Below, one piece after another: positions 28,930-36,808 of a stretch of 64,000 nt of DNA (positions are counted from its first letter, which is position 1; each line of letters opens with the position of its first letter). The position numbers and the translations under genes were made by a program. Source of the DNA: Terriglobia bacterium (lineage in GTDB: Bacteria; Acidobacteriota; Terriglobia; Terriglobales; Acidobacteriaceae); the NCBI GenBank assembly GCA_020073165.1, contig JAIQFP010000003.1, positions 186,001 to 250,000 on the forward strand. The letters are read 5' to 3'. The notes below the pieces were generated by a model that searched no databases, had not been told where the DNA came from, and worked only from the letters and a program-made list of their open reading frames with translations.

Positions 28930-29214
28930 ATGGCAAAAGCAATGTGGGAAGGCGCTGTGCTCGCCGAGAGCAACCAGACGATTGAGGTCGAAGGCAACCA
29001 GTACTTTCCGCCGGACGCGATCAGGAAGGAATACTTCAAGCCGAGCCCGCAAAATAGCGTGTGTCCGTGGAAGGGCACGGCCAGCTATTACGACGTCGAA
29101 GTGAATGGAAAGCGCAATGCAGGCGCGGCCTGGTACTATCTGGAGCCCAAATCCGCGGCGAAGCAGATTGCGGGATACGTGGCGTTCTGGAAGGGCGTGA
29201 AGGTGGAGAAGTAG
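28930..29214 (+). CDS. DUF427 family protein
   Basis: The 94-residue product starts MAKAMWEGAVLAES and contains the family core: QYFPPDAIRKEYF, CPWKGTASYYDV and AAWYYLEPKSAAKQI, ending AFWKGVKVEK. The family is a small beta-sandwich of unknown biochemical role, common in soil bacteria. A TATTAT box at 28918-28923 ends seven bases before the ATG, predicting a leaderless mRNA; there is no Shine-Dalgarno. It is followed by a GC hairpin and a spacer of about 300 bases. Confidence 0.88.
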   Translation: MAKAMWEGAVLAESNQTIEVEGNQYFPPDAIRKEYFKPSPQNSVCPWKGTASYYDVEVNGKRNAGAAWYYLEPKSAAKQIAGYVAFWKGVKVEK

Positions 29215-29234
29215 GAGACCTCGCTTCGCTCGGT

Positions 29235-29255
29235 GGACGGGCGAGGCGCCCGTCC
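29235..29255. repeat. GC-rich hairpin GGACGGGC-GAGGC-GCCCGTCC
   Basis: Perfect 8-base arms, the same stem sequence as at 11183-11204, with loop GAGGC as at 44605-44625. The flank CCACACA follows. It lies 20 bases past the DUF427 stop and may terminate that gene. Confidence 0.6.
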
Positions 29256-29278
29256 CCACACACTCACCCGCAGTAATG

Positions 29279-29312
29279 AAAAAGGACAGCCCGGAGCCCC
29301 CCGAGGCTGTCC
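29279..29312 (-). terminator. Intrinsic terminator on the minus strand
   Basis: The minus strand reads GGACAGCC, a 13-base loop, GGCTGTCC and then TTTTT, a classical intrinsic terminator. No recognised minus-strand gene ends here, so it points to a short transcript entering from 29320-29450. The stem sequence is the same as in the hairpin at 44605-44625. Confidence 0.55.
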
Positions 29313-29326
29313 CACATCCCTCCCGG

Positions 29327-29389
29327 TTAGAAGGGCGTGTACTGGAGCAAGAGTAGCGGGAACGTGTTGCAGGAGTATGTCGGCATCAT
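29327..29389 (-). CDS. Possible 20-residue microprotein or small RNA
   Basis: A tandem ATG-ATG at 29384-29389 opens a 20-codon frame that is hydrophobic in its second half (NTFPLLLLQYTPF). CCGGAAATTC lies upstream, and the stop at 29327 is followed 15 bases later by the terminator. It could equally be a noncoding small RNA. Otherwise the 302-base spacer 29215-29516 holds only hairpins and the hemL upstream region. Confidence is low. Confidence 0.25.
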   Translation of the reverse strand: MMPTYSCNTFPLLLLQYTPF

Positions 29390-29516
29390 GAATTTCCGGT
29401 GAATTTCCCCAGTGCCCAATGCTCCGTATCACGCCTTCCTGTGACTGGGCTCGCAGCAGCCTGTCAGGCCGCTGCTATAGTTGACTTCGGGGGCAACACT
29501 CCCGGCAGGAGGACCC

Positions 29517-30839
<1,323 letters not shown>

Positions 30840-30882
30840 CAAACATCACGACCGTTTAGGGTTAGATGTTCACTAGCCGATG

Positions 30883-31947
30883 CTATTCGCGCTTCAAACG
30901 GCACTTGAACTTGCCATCAGCATCTATGGCTCCATAGCCTGAACTGTCCGAAACGGCCGCAACGCCATCTGTAAATTCGGTACCCCAGTTCAGGCCCGGC
31001 GGAACCACCATATCGCCTTTCACGTTTATGTATCCGAGTTTCCTGTTCTTGACGATGATGGCCATGCCGCCGCGGAACACGCCTATTTCCTCCCCTTCGA
31101 ACTTAGGCAATATGACCATTTGCCCACTCTTGTTGATCCAACCCCATCGCCCCGCAACTCTTACTGCAGCCAGCCCCTCCGAGAAATCCATTGCGGTCTC
31201 AAAGCGAGGAGCGATCACGAATTGACCTGTCTTATCGATGTAGCCCCAGGTTCCGTCTTTTCCGGTGACCGCCGCAAGTCCTTCATGGAAGTCGTCGCCT
31301 GCGGCAAAGGAATGGGGGATAACCCACTTTCCGCTGTGGTCAATGTACCCCCATGTGCTCGGACCGACGCTGCCGTCCGGATGTTTTGGTCGCATCGAAA
31401 CTCTCGCCAGTCCTTCCGAGAATCCCACCAGGAACTCTATCTCCATGCCCGCCTCATTCAGCCGTATCACGTAGTTCCCAGACTTGTCGACATACCCTAA
31501 GGGAACATTCAGGATGCCGTTCTTCTCGCCATATCCTTCGACCAGCCCTTCAGAGAACCAGAGCGGCATTCCGAACTTAGGCTTAATTACGACTTCGCCC
31601 GTTTTGTCTATGAAGCCCCACAACGGGCTGTGCTCATCCAGCCGGACGCTGGCCAGTCCATCGGAGAAATGAACCGCCCCTGCGAACATGGCGGGGATCA
31701 CGACCGTCCCGGTTTGGTCGATGTAACCCCATTTTTGACCGATCTTGACGGCAGCCAGGCCATCCGTAAAGTCGAACGCCCCGGAATATTGCGCCGGAAT
31801 CACCATTTGGCAGTTGGAATCCATGAATCCGTGCTTGTCGTTACGGCTGATCAGGAATGGAAGGTCGAAGTGCTGAGATTGTGCCGACGTCGAGATCGCT
31901 GCACAAAAGACAACCGCCGCCACACAAAGGGTGCGAAGTCGGTTCAT
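30883..31947 (-). CDS. Secreted WG-repeat protein
   Basis: The 354-residue protein has a signal peptide (LCVAAVVFCAAISTSAQ). About eight WG-type beta repeats follow, such as WGYIDQTGTVVIPAMF, WGFIDKTGEVVIKPKF and WGWINKSGQMVILPKF, alternating with F(S/T)DGLAxV units. WG repeats are thought to form beta-propeller-like or solenoid surfaces for binding; no catalytic motif is seen. AGGA precedes the ATG and TCTAAT lies about 15 bases further up. It is convergent with hemL. Confidence 0.9.
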   Translation of the reverse strand: MNRLRTLCVAAVVFCAAISTSAQSQHFDLPFLISRNDKHGFMDSNCQMVIPAQYSGAFDFTDGLAAVKIGQKWGYIDQTGTVVIPAMFAGAVHFSDGLASVRLDEHSPLWGFIDKTGEVVIKPKFGMPLWFSEGLVEGYGEKNGILNVPLGYVDKSGNYVIRLNEAGMEIEFLVGFSEGLARVSMRPKHPDGSVGPSTWGYIDHSGKWVIPHSFAAGDDFHEGLAAVTGKDGTWGYIDKTGQFVIAPRFETAMDFSEGLAAVRVAGRWGWINKSGQMVILPKFEGEEIGVFRGGMAIIVKNRKLGYINVKGDMVVPPGLNWGTEFTDGVAAVSDSSGYGAIDADGKFKCRLKRE

Positions 31948-31999
31948 TCCTGCACTCCAAGGTGATTAGACACCGCTCGACTCGAGGCACGCACCGAAA

Positions 32000-32746
32000 T
32001 CAGTGCAAGGGGCCGACAACCGACGACTGATAACTGACGACCGTGCGTCCCATCATCCTCGGGACCGTCACAAACTCATAGCCACCCGCCTTGTAGCGGG
32101 AAATGAGCCGATCAGTTGCCGTGACCGTGTATGCACGGTCAGCCCCGAACGCCAGGTGTCCGCCGTCATGCAGCAGGATCACGTCGCCTCCGCGGACCTG
32201 CCTTGTGACCTTGCGTTCGATGTGTTCGGCCGACGGCGCGTTCCAATCATATCCGGTCACGTTCCACATCACGGGCTCGAGGCCAAGCACGCGCGCGATG
32301 CGCATCACCGCCGGCCGGCGTCCTCCAAACGGAGGCCGGAACAGCTTGGAGTGTTCGCCCACCGCGTCGGTCAAGGCGCGCTCACAGTCCACCAGCTGGG
32401 TCCTGATGGTGGTAGCGGGTTGAAAAATCAGCAGAGCGTGGGAAAAGGTATGGTTGCCTACAACATGTCCGGCCTTCACCAGTTCGCGGACGATGTCGGG
32501 CCGCTGCTGCACGTAGCGGCCTATGAGGAAGAACGTGGCCCGGACATCGTGCTTCGCCAGGACCTCCAGCAAGCGCAGCGTGTGTGGATCGTTGGGGCCG
32601 TCATCGTATGTGAGCGCTAACTGCCTCGATCCGCGCCCCAGGCCGGTAAACGTCTTGCCATACCATTGCCCGGTCGGTGCCATGGTCTGGTAGCCGGCGG
32701 CAGAGGTCGCAGCGGCAGCGACGGCGGTGAGGGCGAGGCCGAGCAT
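32000..32746 (-). CDS. Polysaccharide deacetylase family protein
   Basis: This NodB-domain carbohydrate esterase (family 4) has 248 residues and removes N-acetyl groups from chitin, peptidoglycan or related glycans. A membrane or signal helix is at residues 1-20. Metal and catalytic motifs are LTYDDGPN, NHTFSHALL, RPPFGG and ILLHDGG, so the enzyme should be active. The last residues (VVSYQSSVVGPLH) come from a repeat-word spacer (CAGTTATCAGTCGTCGGTTG on the minus strand). A TAGAAT box ends exactly seven bases before the ATG, predicting a leaderless mRNA. Confidence 0.92.
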   Translation of the reverse strand: MLGLALTAVAAAATSAAGYQTMAPTGQWYGKTFTGLGRGSRQLALTYDDGPNDPHTLRLLEVLAKHDVRATFFLIGRYVQQRPDIVRELVKAGHVVGNHTFSHALLIFQPATTIRTQLVDCERALTDAVGEHSKLFRPPFGGRRPAVMRIARVLGLEPVMWNVTGYDWNAPSAEHIERKVTRQVRGGDVILLHDGGHLAFGADRAYTVTATDRLISRYKAGGYEFVTVPRMMGRTVVSYQSSVVGPLH

Positions 32747-32752
32747 AGGACA

Positions 32753-32758
32753 ATTCTA
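32753..32758 (-). promoter_or_regulatory. -10 box of the deacetylase gene
   Basis: TAGAAT on the minus strand puts the start point at 32746, the A of the ATG. No Shine-Dalgarno is possible in this arrangement. Confidence 0.5.
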
Positions 32759-32850
32759 TATTGCTGATTGTTGATTTCTGATTGTCGGTTGCCAAAGGGG
32801 CGGGCTGAGGCGGCTTTCCATTCAACAATCAAAGATCAACAATCCAAATT
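32758..32850. repeat. AT-rich inverted word repeat
   Basis: TATTGCTGATTGTTGATTTC and TGATTGTCGG are mirrored 50 bases later by TTCAACAATCAAAGATCAAC and AACAATCCAAATT, so the spacer can fold into a long imperfect hairpin. It separates the deacetylase gene from the divergent deoxynucleoside kinase gene. Confidence 0.5.
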
Positions 32851-32870
32851 GGGGTTAACTCTTCCCGCAA

Positions 32871-32899
32871 TTGCCTCCTGGCCGGTTCCGAGCTATGCT
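32871..32899 (+). promoter_or_regulatory. Promoter of the deoxynucleoside kinase gene
   Basis: TTGCCT (32871-32876), a 17-base spacer and TATGCT (32894-32899) predict a start near 32906, about 14 bases before the ATG. No Shine-Dalgarno follows. Confidence 0.45.
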
Positions 32900-32919
32900 G
32901 CCACTGTCCCCTCGAACCC

Positions 32920-33585
32920 ATGGCCAATCTTTTCGAGCTGCCCCGCTACATTGCAGTGGAAGGTCCCATACGAGTCGGCAAGACCACGCTGGCGCGCATC
33001 CTGGCCGAACGGCTGAATGCGCAGCGGGTCATGGAGCCGGAGGACAATCCCTTTCTGGATGCGTTCTACGAGGGCGAGCGGGGCGCCGCGTTCCAGGCGC
33101 AGTTCGCCTTTCTGATTCGCCGCTTTGAGCAGCTCCGCGCCCTCGACCTGGGACCGCGCTCGCAGAAGACCGTGGTCGCGGATTTCATCATCGAGAAGGA
33201 CAAGCTGTTTGCCTGCCTGAATCTCACCGACCACGAGCTCGACACCTACAACCGCTACTACAATTACTTTCGCGAACAGCTACCCACTCCTGACCTGGTC
33301 ATCTATCTGCAGGCCACGCCCGAGGTGCTGAAAAAGCGTCTGAAGAAAAAGAATGCTGCCGGAGAAAAAGCGATCAACGAAGACTACCTGCAGGAAGTGA
33401 TCAAGGCGTACGAACACTTCTTTTTTCACTACACTTCTTCTGACCTGCTGATTGTGAACACCTCGGACATTGACTTCGTAGAGCGCAACGAAGATCTGCA
33501 GGAGTTGCTGCGCAAGGTCTCGGCGCCCATCAAGGGGACGCAGTACTTCTTGCCGCTGGGGAGCACGGAAGCAGCCAGCGCGTAG
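32920..33585 (+). CDS. Deoxynucleoside kinase family protein
   Basis: The 221-residue P-loop kinase phosphorylates deoxynucleosides in nucleotide salvage. P-loop: VEGPIRVGKTTLA. The substrate motif MEPEDNPFLDAFYE, then VVADFIIEKDKLFA with the catalytic-type acid, and a lid rich in Lys/Arg (LKKRLKKKNAAGEKAI) match bacterial dGK/dAK-type enzymes. The exact base preference is not clear. A promoter of its own lies directly upstream. A GTCGTTGG-type repeat follows the stop. Confidence 0.9.
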   Translation: MANLFELPRYIAVEGPIRVGKTTLARILAERLNAQRVMEPEDNPFLDAFYEGERGAAFQAQFAFLIRRFEQLRALDLGPRSQKTVVADFIIEKDKLFACLNLTDHELDTYNRYYNYFREQLPTPDLVIYLQATPEVLKKRLKKKNAAGEKAINEDYLQEVIKAYEHFFFHYTSSDLLIVNTSDIDFVERNEDLQELLRKVSAPIKGTQYFLPLGSTEAASA

Positions 33586-33640
33586 AGGCGGTCGTTGGCC
33601 GGTAGTCGCTGGTCGTTGGGCCGTTCCTAAGCTCCCGGCA
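33586..33640. repeat. GTCGTTGG-type word repeat
   Basis: Words GGTCGTTGGCC, GGTAGTCGC and TGGTCGTTGGGCC lie between the kinase stop and the convergent vapC stop. They match the repeat between hslV and hslU (12641-12731). Confidence 0.5.
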
Positions 33641-33646
33641 TGGCCA

Positions 33647-34090
33647 TCACTTCTCATACCGTGGCAGCGAGTACACCGACAGTCCCTTCCCGACTTTGGC
33701 AAACTCCGGATCAGCGGTGACTAGCCACGCGTGGCGTTCGATAGCAAGTTCGGCGGCAAAGGCGTCAGCGTAGCCCAGGGCATGTTTTTCCTTCAGGGCC
33801 CCCGCGCGCGTGGCACGCTCCCGGTCCACAGCGATGACTGCAATCGGCAGCTCCTGCAACCTCGCCTCGGCCTCGCGGGCCTTCGCTTCGCCGTGGCGTC
33901 TCCACGCGATATAGAAGACTTCACCCCAATTCACCGCCGACATCAAAAGCGGGACATCCTGCCGCAGGGTCTCCACGACCAGATGACGAACCTTGTCCGC
34001 GACGCCAGGACGGCCTTCGAAGAAGCCGATCAGGGCGTTGGCATCGAGCACGTATCGGCGCATGCTGCCACGAGAGATGCCATGTCTCAT
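33647..34090 (-). CDS. vapC: VapC-type PIN-domain toxin
   Basis: This 147-residue PIN-domain endoribonuclease is the toxin of a type II toxin-antitoxin pair. Acidic active-site residues are visible in YVLDANALIGFFEG (first Asp), NWGEVFY (Glu), and GYADAFAAELA plus WLVTADPEF (later Asp residues). Its ATG overlaps the antitoxin stop as TAATG, so translation is coupled. An in-frame ATG nine codons further on would give the more usual short PIN start MRRYVLDAN. Targets are probably tRNA or rRNA, by family. Confidence 0.92.
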   Translation of the reverse strand: MRHGISRGSMRRYVLDANALIGFFEGRPGVADKVRHLVVETLRQDVPLLMSAVNWGEVFYIAWRRHGEAKAREAEARLQELPIAVIAVDRERATRAGALKEKHALGYADAFAAELAIERHAWLVTADPEFAKVGKGLSVYSLPRYEK

Positions 34091-34341
34091 TACTTTTCCC
34101 GCTTGCGCTCGCGTTCGCGCTCCGCGAATAGCTCGTCAAACATGGATGGTTCCCCCGGCGCCGGCTTCAGGAAACCCATGATCTCGTTGATCCGCCGCTC
34201 AGTGATGGGCGTCAGTACCAGCCTGCCCTGCTCTTCGCTCCAGGTAGCCGGCGTGCCTTTCTCCAGCCCGAGCTGCTCCCGCAATTCCGCGGGGATAACC
34301 ACCTGGCCCTTGGAGCTGATGGTGGTGCGGTAAGACGTCAT
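34090..34341 (-). CDS. vapB: AbrB/SpoVT-type antitoxin (VapB)
   Basis: The 83-residue product has an N-terminal AbrB swapped-hairpin DNA-binding domain (TTISSKGQVVIPAELREQLGLEKGT). The C terminus is highly charged (ELFAERERERKREK) and would wrap the toxin. It precedes vapC in the usual antitoxin-toxin order. TTGACG-N18-TAAGAT and a GTAAG inverted repeat upstream provide an autoregulated promoter, and the mRNA would be leaderless. Confidence 0.9.
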   Translation of the reverse strand: MTSYRTTISSKGQVVIPAELREQLGLEKGTPATWSEEQGRLVLTPITERRINEIMGFLKPAPGEPSMFDELFAERERERKREK

Positions 34342-34348
34342 GTATCAT

Positions 34349-34378
34349 ATCTTACTACTAGGTAAGACTAATCGTCAA
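34349..34378 (-). promoter_or_regulatory. vapBC promoter and operator
   Basis: On the minus strand TTGACG (34373-34378), 18 bases and TAAGAT (34349-34354) form the promoter. CTTAC-N6-GTAAG at 34351-34366 sits between and over these elements. GGTAAGAC recurs at 34329-34336 and 34361-34368, 32 bases or three helical turns apart, as expected for cooperative antitoxin binding. Confidence 0.6.
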
Positions 34379-34395
34379 ATCGCCTTACGGAGCGG

Positions 34396-34432
34396 CATCC
34401 AACGACAAACACCCATCGACCAACGACCGTTT
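34396..34432. repeat. CAACGACCAACG-type word repeat
   Basis: CATCCAACGACAAACACCC and ATCGACCAACGACCG are inverted copies of the GTCGTTGG words at 12641 and 33586. It lies between vapB and panB, upstream of a TACAAT box at 34439-34444. Confidence 0.45.
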
Positions 34433-34511
34433 TGCGGCTACAATACCCCTAGCAATACCTAAGATGCGTACAGGCTCTATCCGCCACGGCGGAGGGGCAC
34501 TGGAGGACATC

Positions 34512-35402
34512 GTGAGTCTCACACCGATTGGCGAACCTCGCCACAAGATTACGGTCGCTTCCCTTCGAGAAAAGAAACTTCAGCACGAACCCATTACCTG
34601 CCTGACTGCCTACGACTACGCAAGTGCGCGGCTGGTGGATGAGGCGGGGATCGATATTGTTCTGGTCGGCGACTCGCTGGCCATGACCATGCTCGGCTAC
34701 GAGAATACGCTTACGGTCACGGTCGACGAGATGCTGCACCATACCCGGGCGGTGCGCCGGGGCGTGAAGAACGCGTTTCTGGTCGCGGACATGCCTTTTG
34801 GCTCCTATCACCTCGGCGTGGACGAGTCGGTGCGCAACGCTGCGCGTTTTGTGAAAGAGGCCGGTGCCGAGGCGGTGAAGATCGAAGGCGGCGAGAAGCG
34901 GGCGGACCTGATCCGCTCCATTATCGACGCCGAGATTCCGGTCACCGGGCACATCGGCCTGACGCCGCAGTCGGTCAACGTCATGGGCGGCTTCAAAGTC
35001 CAGGGTAAGACGCTGCCTGCGGTCGAGCAGCTCATGCGTGATGCGGTGGCTCTCGATCGTGCGGGCGTGGCCTGCATTTACCTGGAAGGCATTCCGCGGG
35101 AAGTCGCGGCCATGATCACGGCCGAGGTGCAGACGCCGACCATCGGCATCGGCGCCGGGCCGGACTGCGATGGCCAGGTGCTGGTGTTCCACGATATCCT
35201 CAACCTGACTTTCGGACCGGCAGCCAAGTTCGTACGGCGGTATGCGGATGCCGCGGCGCTCATCAGCGAGGCAGTGCAGGCGTTCCGGGCAGATGTGGTT
35301 TCGCGGCAGTATCCGTCAGATCAGGAGTCGTACCACCTGCCGAAAGACACGCAGGCTGCGCTGGAGACGGTGCTGGAACGCAAGCATGCCATGCGGAGGT
35401 AG
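34512..35402 (+). CDS. panB: 3-methyl-2-oxobutanoate hydroxymethyltransferase
   Basis: PanB makes ketopantoate for pantothenate and CoA. The start is the GTG at 34512, directly after GGAGG-ACATC, giving 296 residues. The open frame upstream is not conserved sequence. Motifs are ITCLTAYDYASARLVDEAG, VGDSLAMTMLGY, GHIGLTPQSVN, YLEGIPRE and the catalytic-site IGIGAGPDCDGQVLV. It is followed by a small lipoprotein gene and panC, an evident pan operon interrupted by one extra gene. Confidence 0.95.
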   Translation: MSLTPIGEPRHKITVASLREKKLQHEPITCLTAYDYASARLVDEAGIDIVLVGDSLAMTMLGYENTLTVTVDEMLHHTRAVRRGVKNAFLVADMPFGSYHLGVDESVRNAARFVKEAGAEAVKIEGGEKRADLIRSIIDAEIPVTGHIGLTPQSVNVMGGFKVQGKTLPAVEQLMRDAVALDRAGVACIYLEGIPREVAAMITAEVQTPTIGIGAGPDCDGQVLVFHDILNLTFGPAAKFVRRYADAAALISEAVQAFRADVVSRQYPSDQESYHLPKDTQAALETVLERKHAMRR

Positions 35403-35411
35403 GATTCGTCC

Positions 35412-35855
35412 TTGAAGACGCGCTCGTGGCTCATGGTTGCGGTGTTGATCCCGCTGGCTTTTGTGTCCTGCACCTCGAAGAAAGTTGATCCAGCGGCGTT
35501 GGAAGCGGATGCTGCGGCGCGAATCCAGGCGATCCCTGCCGCTGAAGCTCAGAAGTATCACGACGTGCGGGAATCCAAGGCCTGGCGGAATCCTTACCTG
35601 ATTGTGAAACCGGATGGAGTAGCCCTGCTCGACGTCAGCAATAACGAAGAGCGTTACATCAACCCCGACGAATTGACGCAGGTGCTGGCGCAATTGCCGC
35701 CAACGGCATGGCCTTACGGACGCGTGGTAGCGGTGGCCGAGAGTGGTGTTGCCAGCTCCGACGACGATAAGGCCCGGGTTCGCAGGAACCGGGCGATCGT
35801 AGCGGGAACGCTGGAGAGCGTGCACGTCGCGATCAATTGGATTCCGTCCGCCTGA
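35412..35855 (+). CDS. Small lipoprotein inserted between panB and panC
   Basis: The TTG start at 35412 lies 10 bases after the panB stop, with GGAGGTAGGA as Shine-Dalgarno. The 147-residue product has a lipoprotein signal with lipobox FVSC followed by TSKK. The mature domain (YHDVRESKAWRNPYLIVKPDGVALLDV...PDELTQVLAQLPPTAWPYGRVVAVAE) is not one I recognise by name. Its place inside the panB-panC operon may be chance. Base composition is like its neighbours. Confidence 0.75.
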   Translation: MKTRSWLMVAVLIPLAFVSCTSKKVDPAALEADAAARIQAIPAAEAQKYHDVRESKAWRNPYLIVKPDGVALLDVSNNEERYINPDELTQVLAQLPPTAWPYGRVVAVAESGVASSDDDKARVRRNRAIVAGTLESVHVAINWIPSA

Positions 35856-35860
35856 AGCCC

Positions 35861-36727
35861 ATGGCAACACACCTACAGACAATGAAACTCTGCAGCACGG
35901 TGGCGGCAATGCGAGCTGCTTGCCGGGCGGTGCGGGGCCAGGGCAAGCGCCTGGGCTTCGTCCCCACCATGGGGGCGCTGCATGAGGGACATCTTTCGCT
36001 GGTGCGAGCGGCGAAGGCGCGGTGCGACGCGGTTGCCGTCTCCATTTTCGTGAATCCCACCCAGTTCGGACCGAAGGAAGACCTGGCCAAGTATCCGCGG
36101 CCCTTCGAGCGCGACCACGAGTTGCTGGAGCAGGAAGGCGTGGAACTGCTGTTCGCGCCGCCGGTGGAGGAGATGTATCCCGCTGGTGCAGTCACCTACG
36201 TCACGGTCGAGGGGCTGAGCGAAAAGCTTTGCGGGAGATCGCGACCCGGCCACTTCCGGGGAGTCACGACGGTGGTGGCGAAGCTGTTTCACATCATCGA
36301 GCCGGACGCGGCCTTCTTCGGACAGAAAGATGCGGCCCAGGCCACCATCATCCGCCGCATGGTGCGCGACCTGAATCTGCCGGTTGAGATCGTGGTGTGC
36401 CCCATCGTGCGCGAACCGGACGGCCTGGCCATGAGTTCGCGCAACGCATATCTGGATGCACAACAGCGGAAATCGGCGCTGGTGCTATCGCGTTCCCTGA
36501 AAGAGGTACAGAACCTCTTTGATCGCGGTGAGCGGAAGGCAAGCCGGCTGATCGAAGCGGGCAAGCAGGTTTTCGCGCAGGAACCTTCGGTGCGGCTGGA
36601 TTACTTCGAGATTGTGGACCCGGATACGCTGGAGGCGATCAGCGAAGTGCATGGTCCTGCGCTGGTGGCGGTGGCTGGGTTTGTGGGGAATACCAGGCTG
36701 ATCGACAATATTGTCTTGCAGGGTTAG
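35861..36727 (+). CDS. panC: Pantothenate synthetase
   Basis: PanC condenses pantoate and beta-alanine with ATP. From the ATG at 35861 the product is 288 residues; an in-frame ATG at 35882 is an alternative. Signatures are FVPTMGALHEGHLSLV (HIGH-type), VSIFVNPTQFGPKEDLAKYPR, GVTTVVAKLF, FGQKDAAQATIIRRMV and the KMSKS-like AMSSRN. It starts six bases after the lipoprotein stop, so the three genes are cotranscribed. No panD is seen here. Confidence 0.95.
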   Translation: MATHLQTMKLCSTVAAMRAACRAVRGQGKRLGFVPTMGALHEGHLSLVRAAKARCDAVAVSIFVNPTQFGPKEDLAKYPRPFERDHELLEQEGVELLFAPPVEEMYPAGAVTYVTVEGLSEKLCGRSRPGHFRGVTTVVAKLFHIIEPDAAFFGQKDAAQATIIRRMVRDLNLPVEIVVCPIVREPDGLAMSSRNAYLDAQQRKSALVLSRSLKEVQNLFDRGERKASRLIEAGKQVFAQEPSVRLDYFEIVDPDTLEAISEVHGPALVAVAGFVGNTRLIDNIVLQG

Positions 36728-36808
36728 CGATTTGAAAGAAGTGGTTTCGCCCACAGGTTAGAGATATCCGCTCCGAATATATCAGTCTCCGAGGAGCCAG
36801 TCAGCGGT

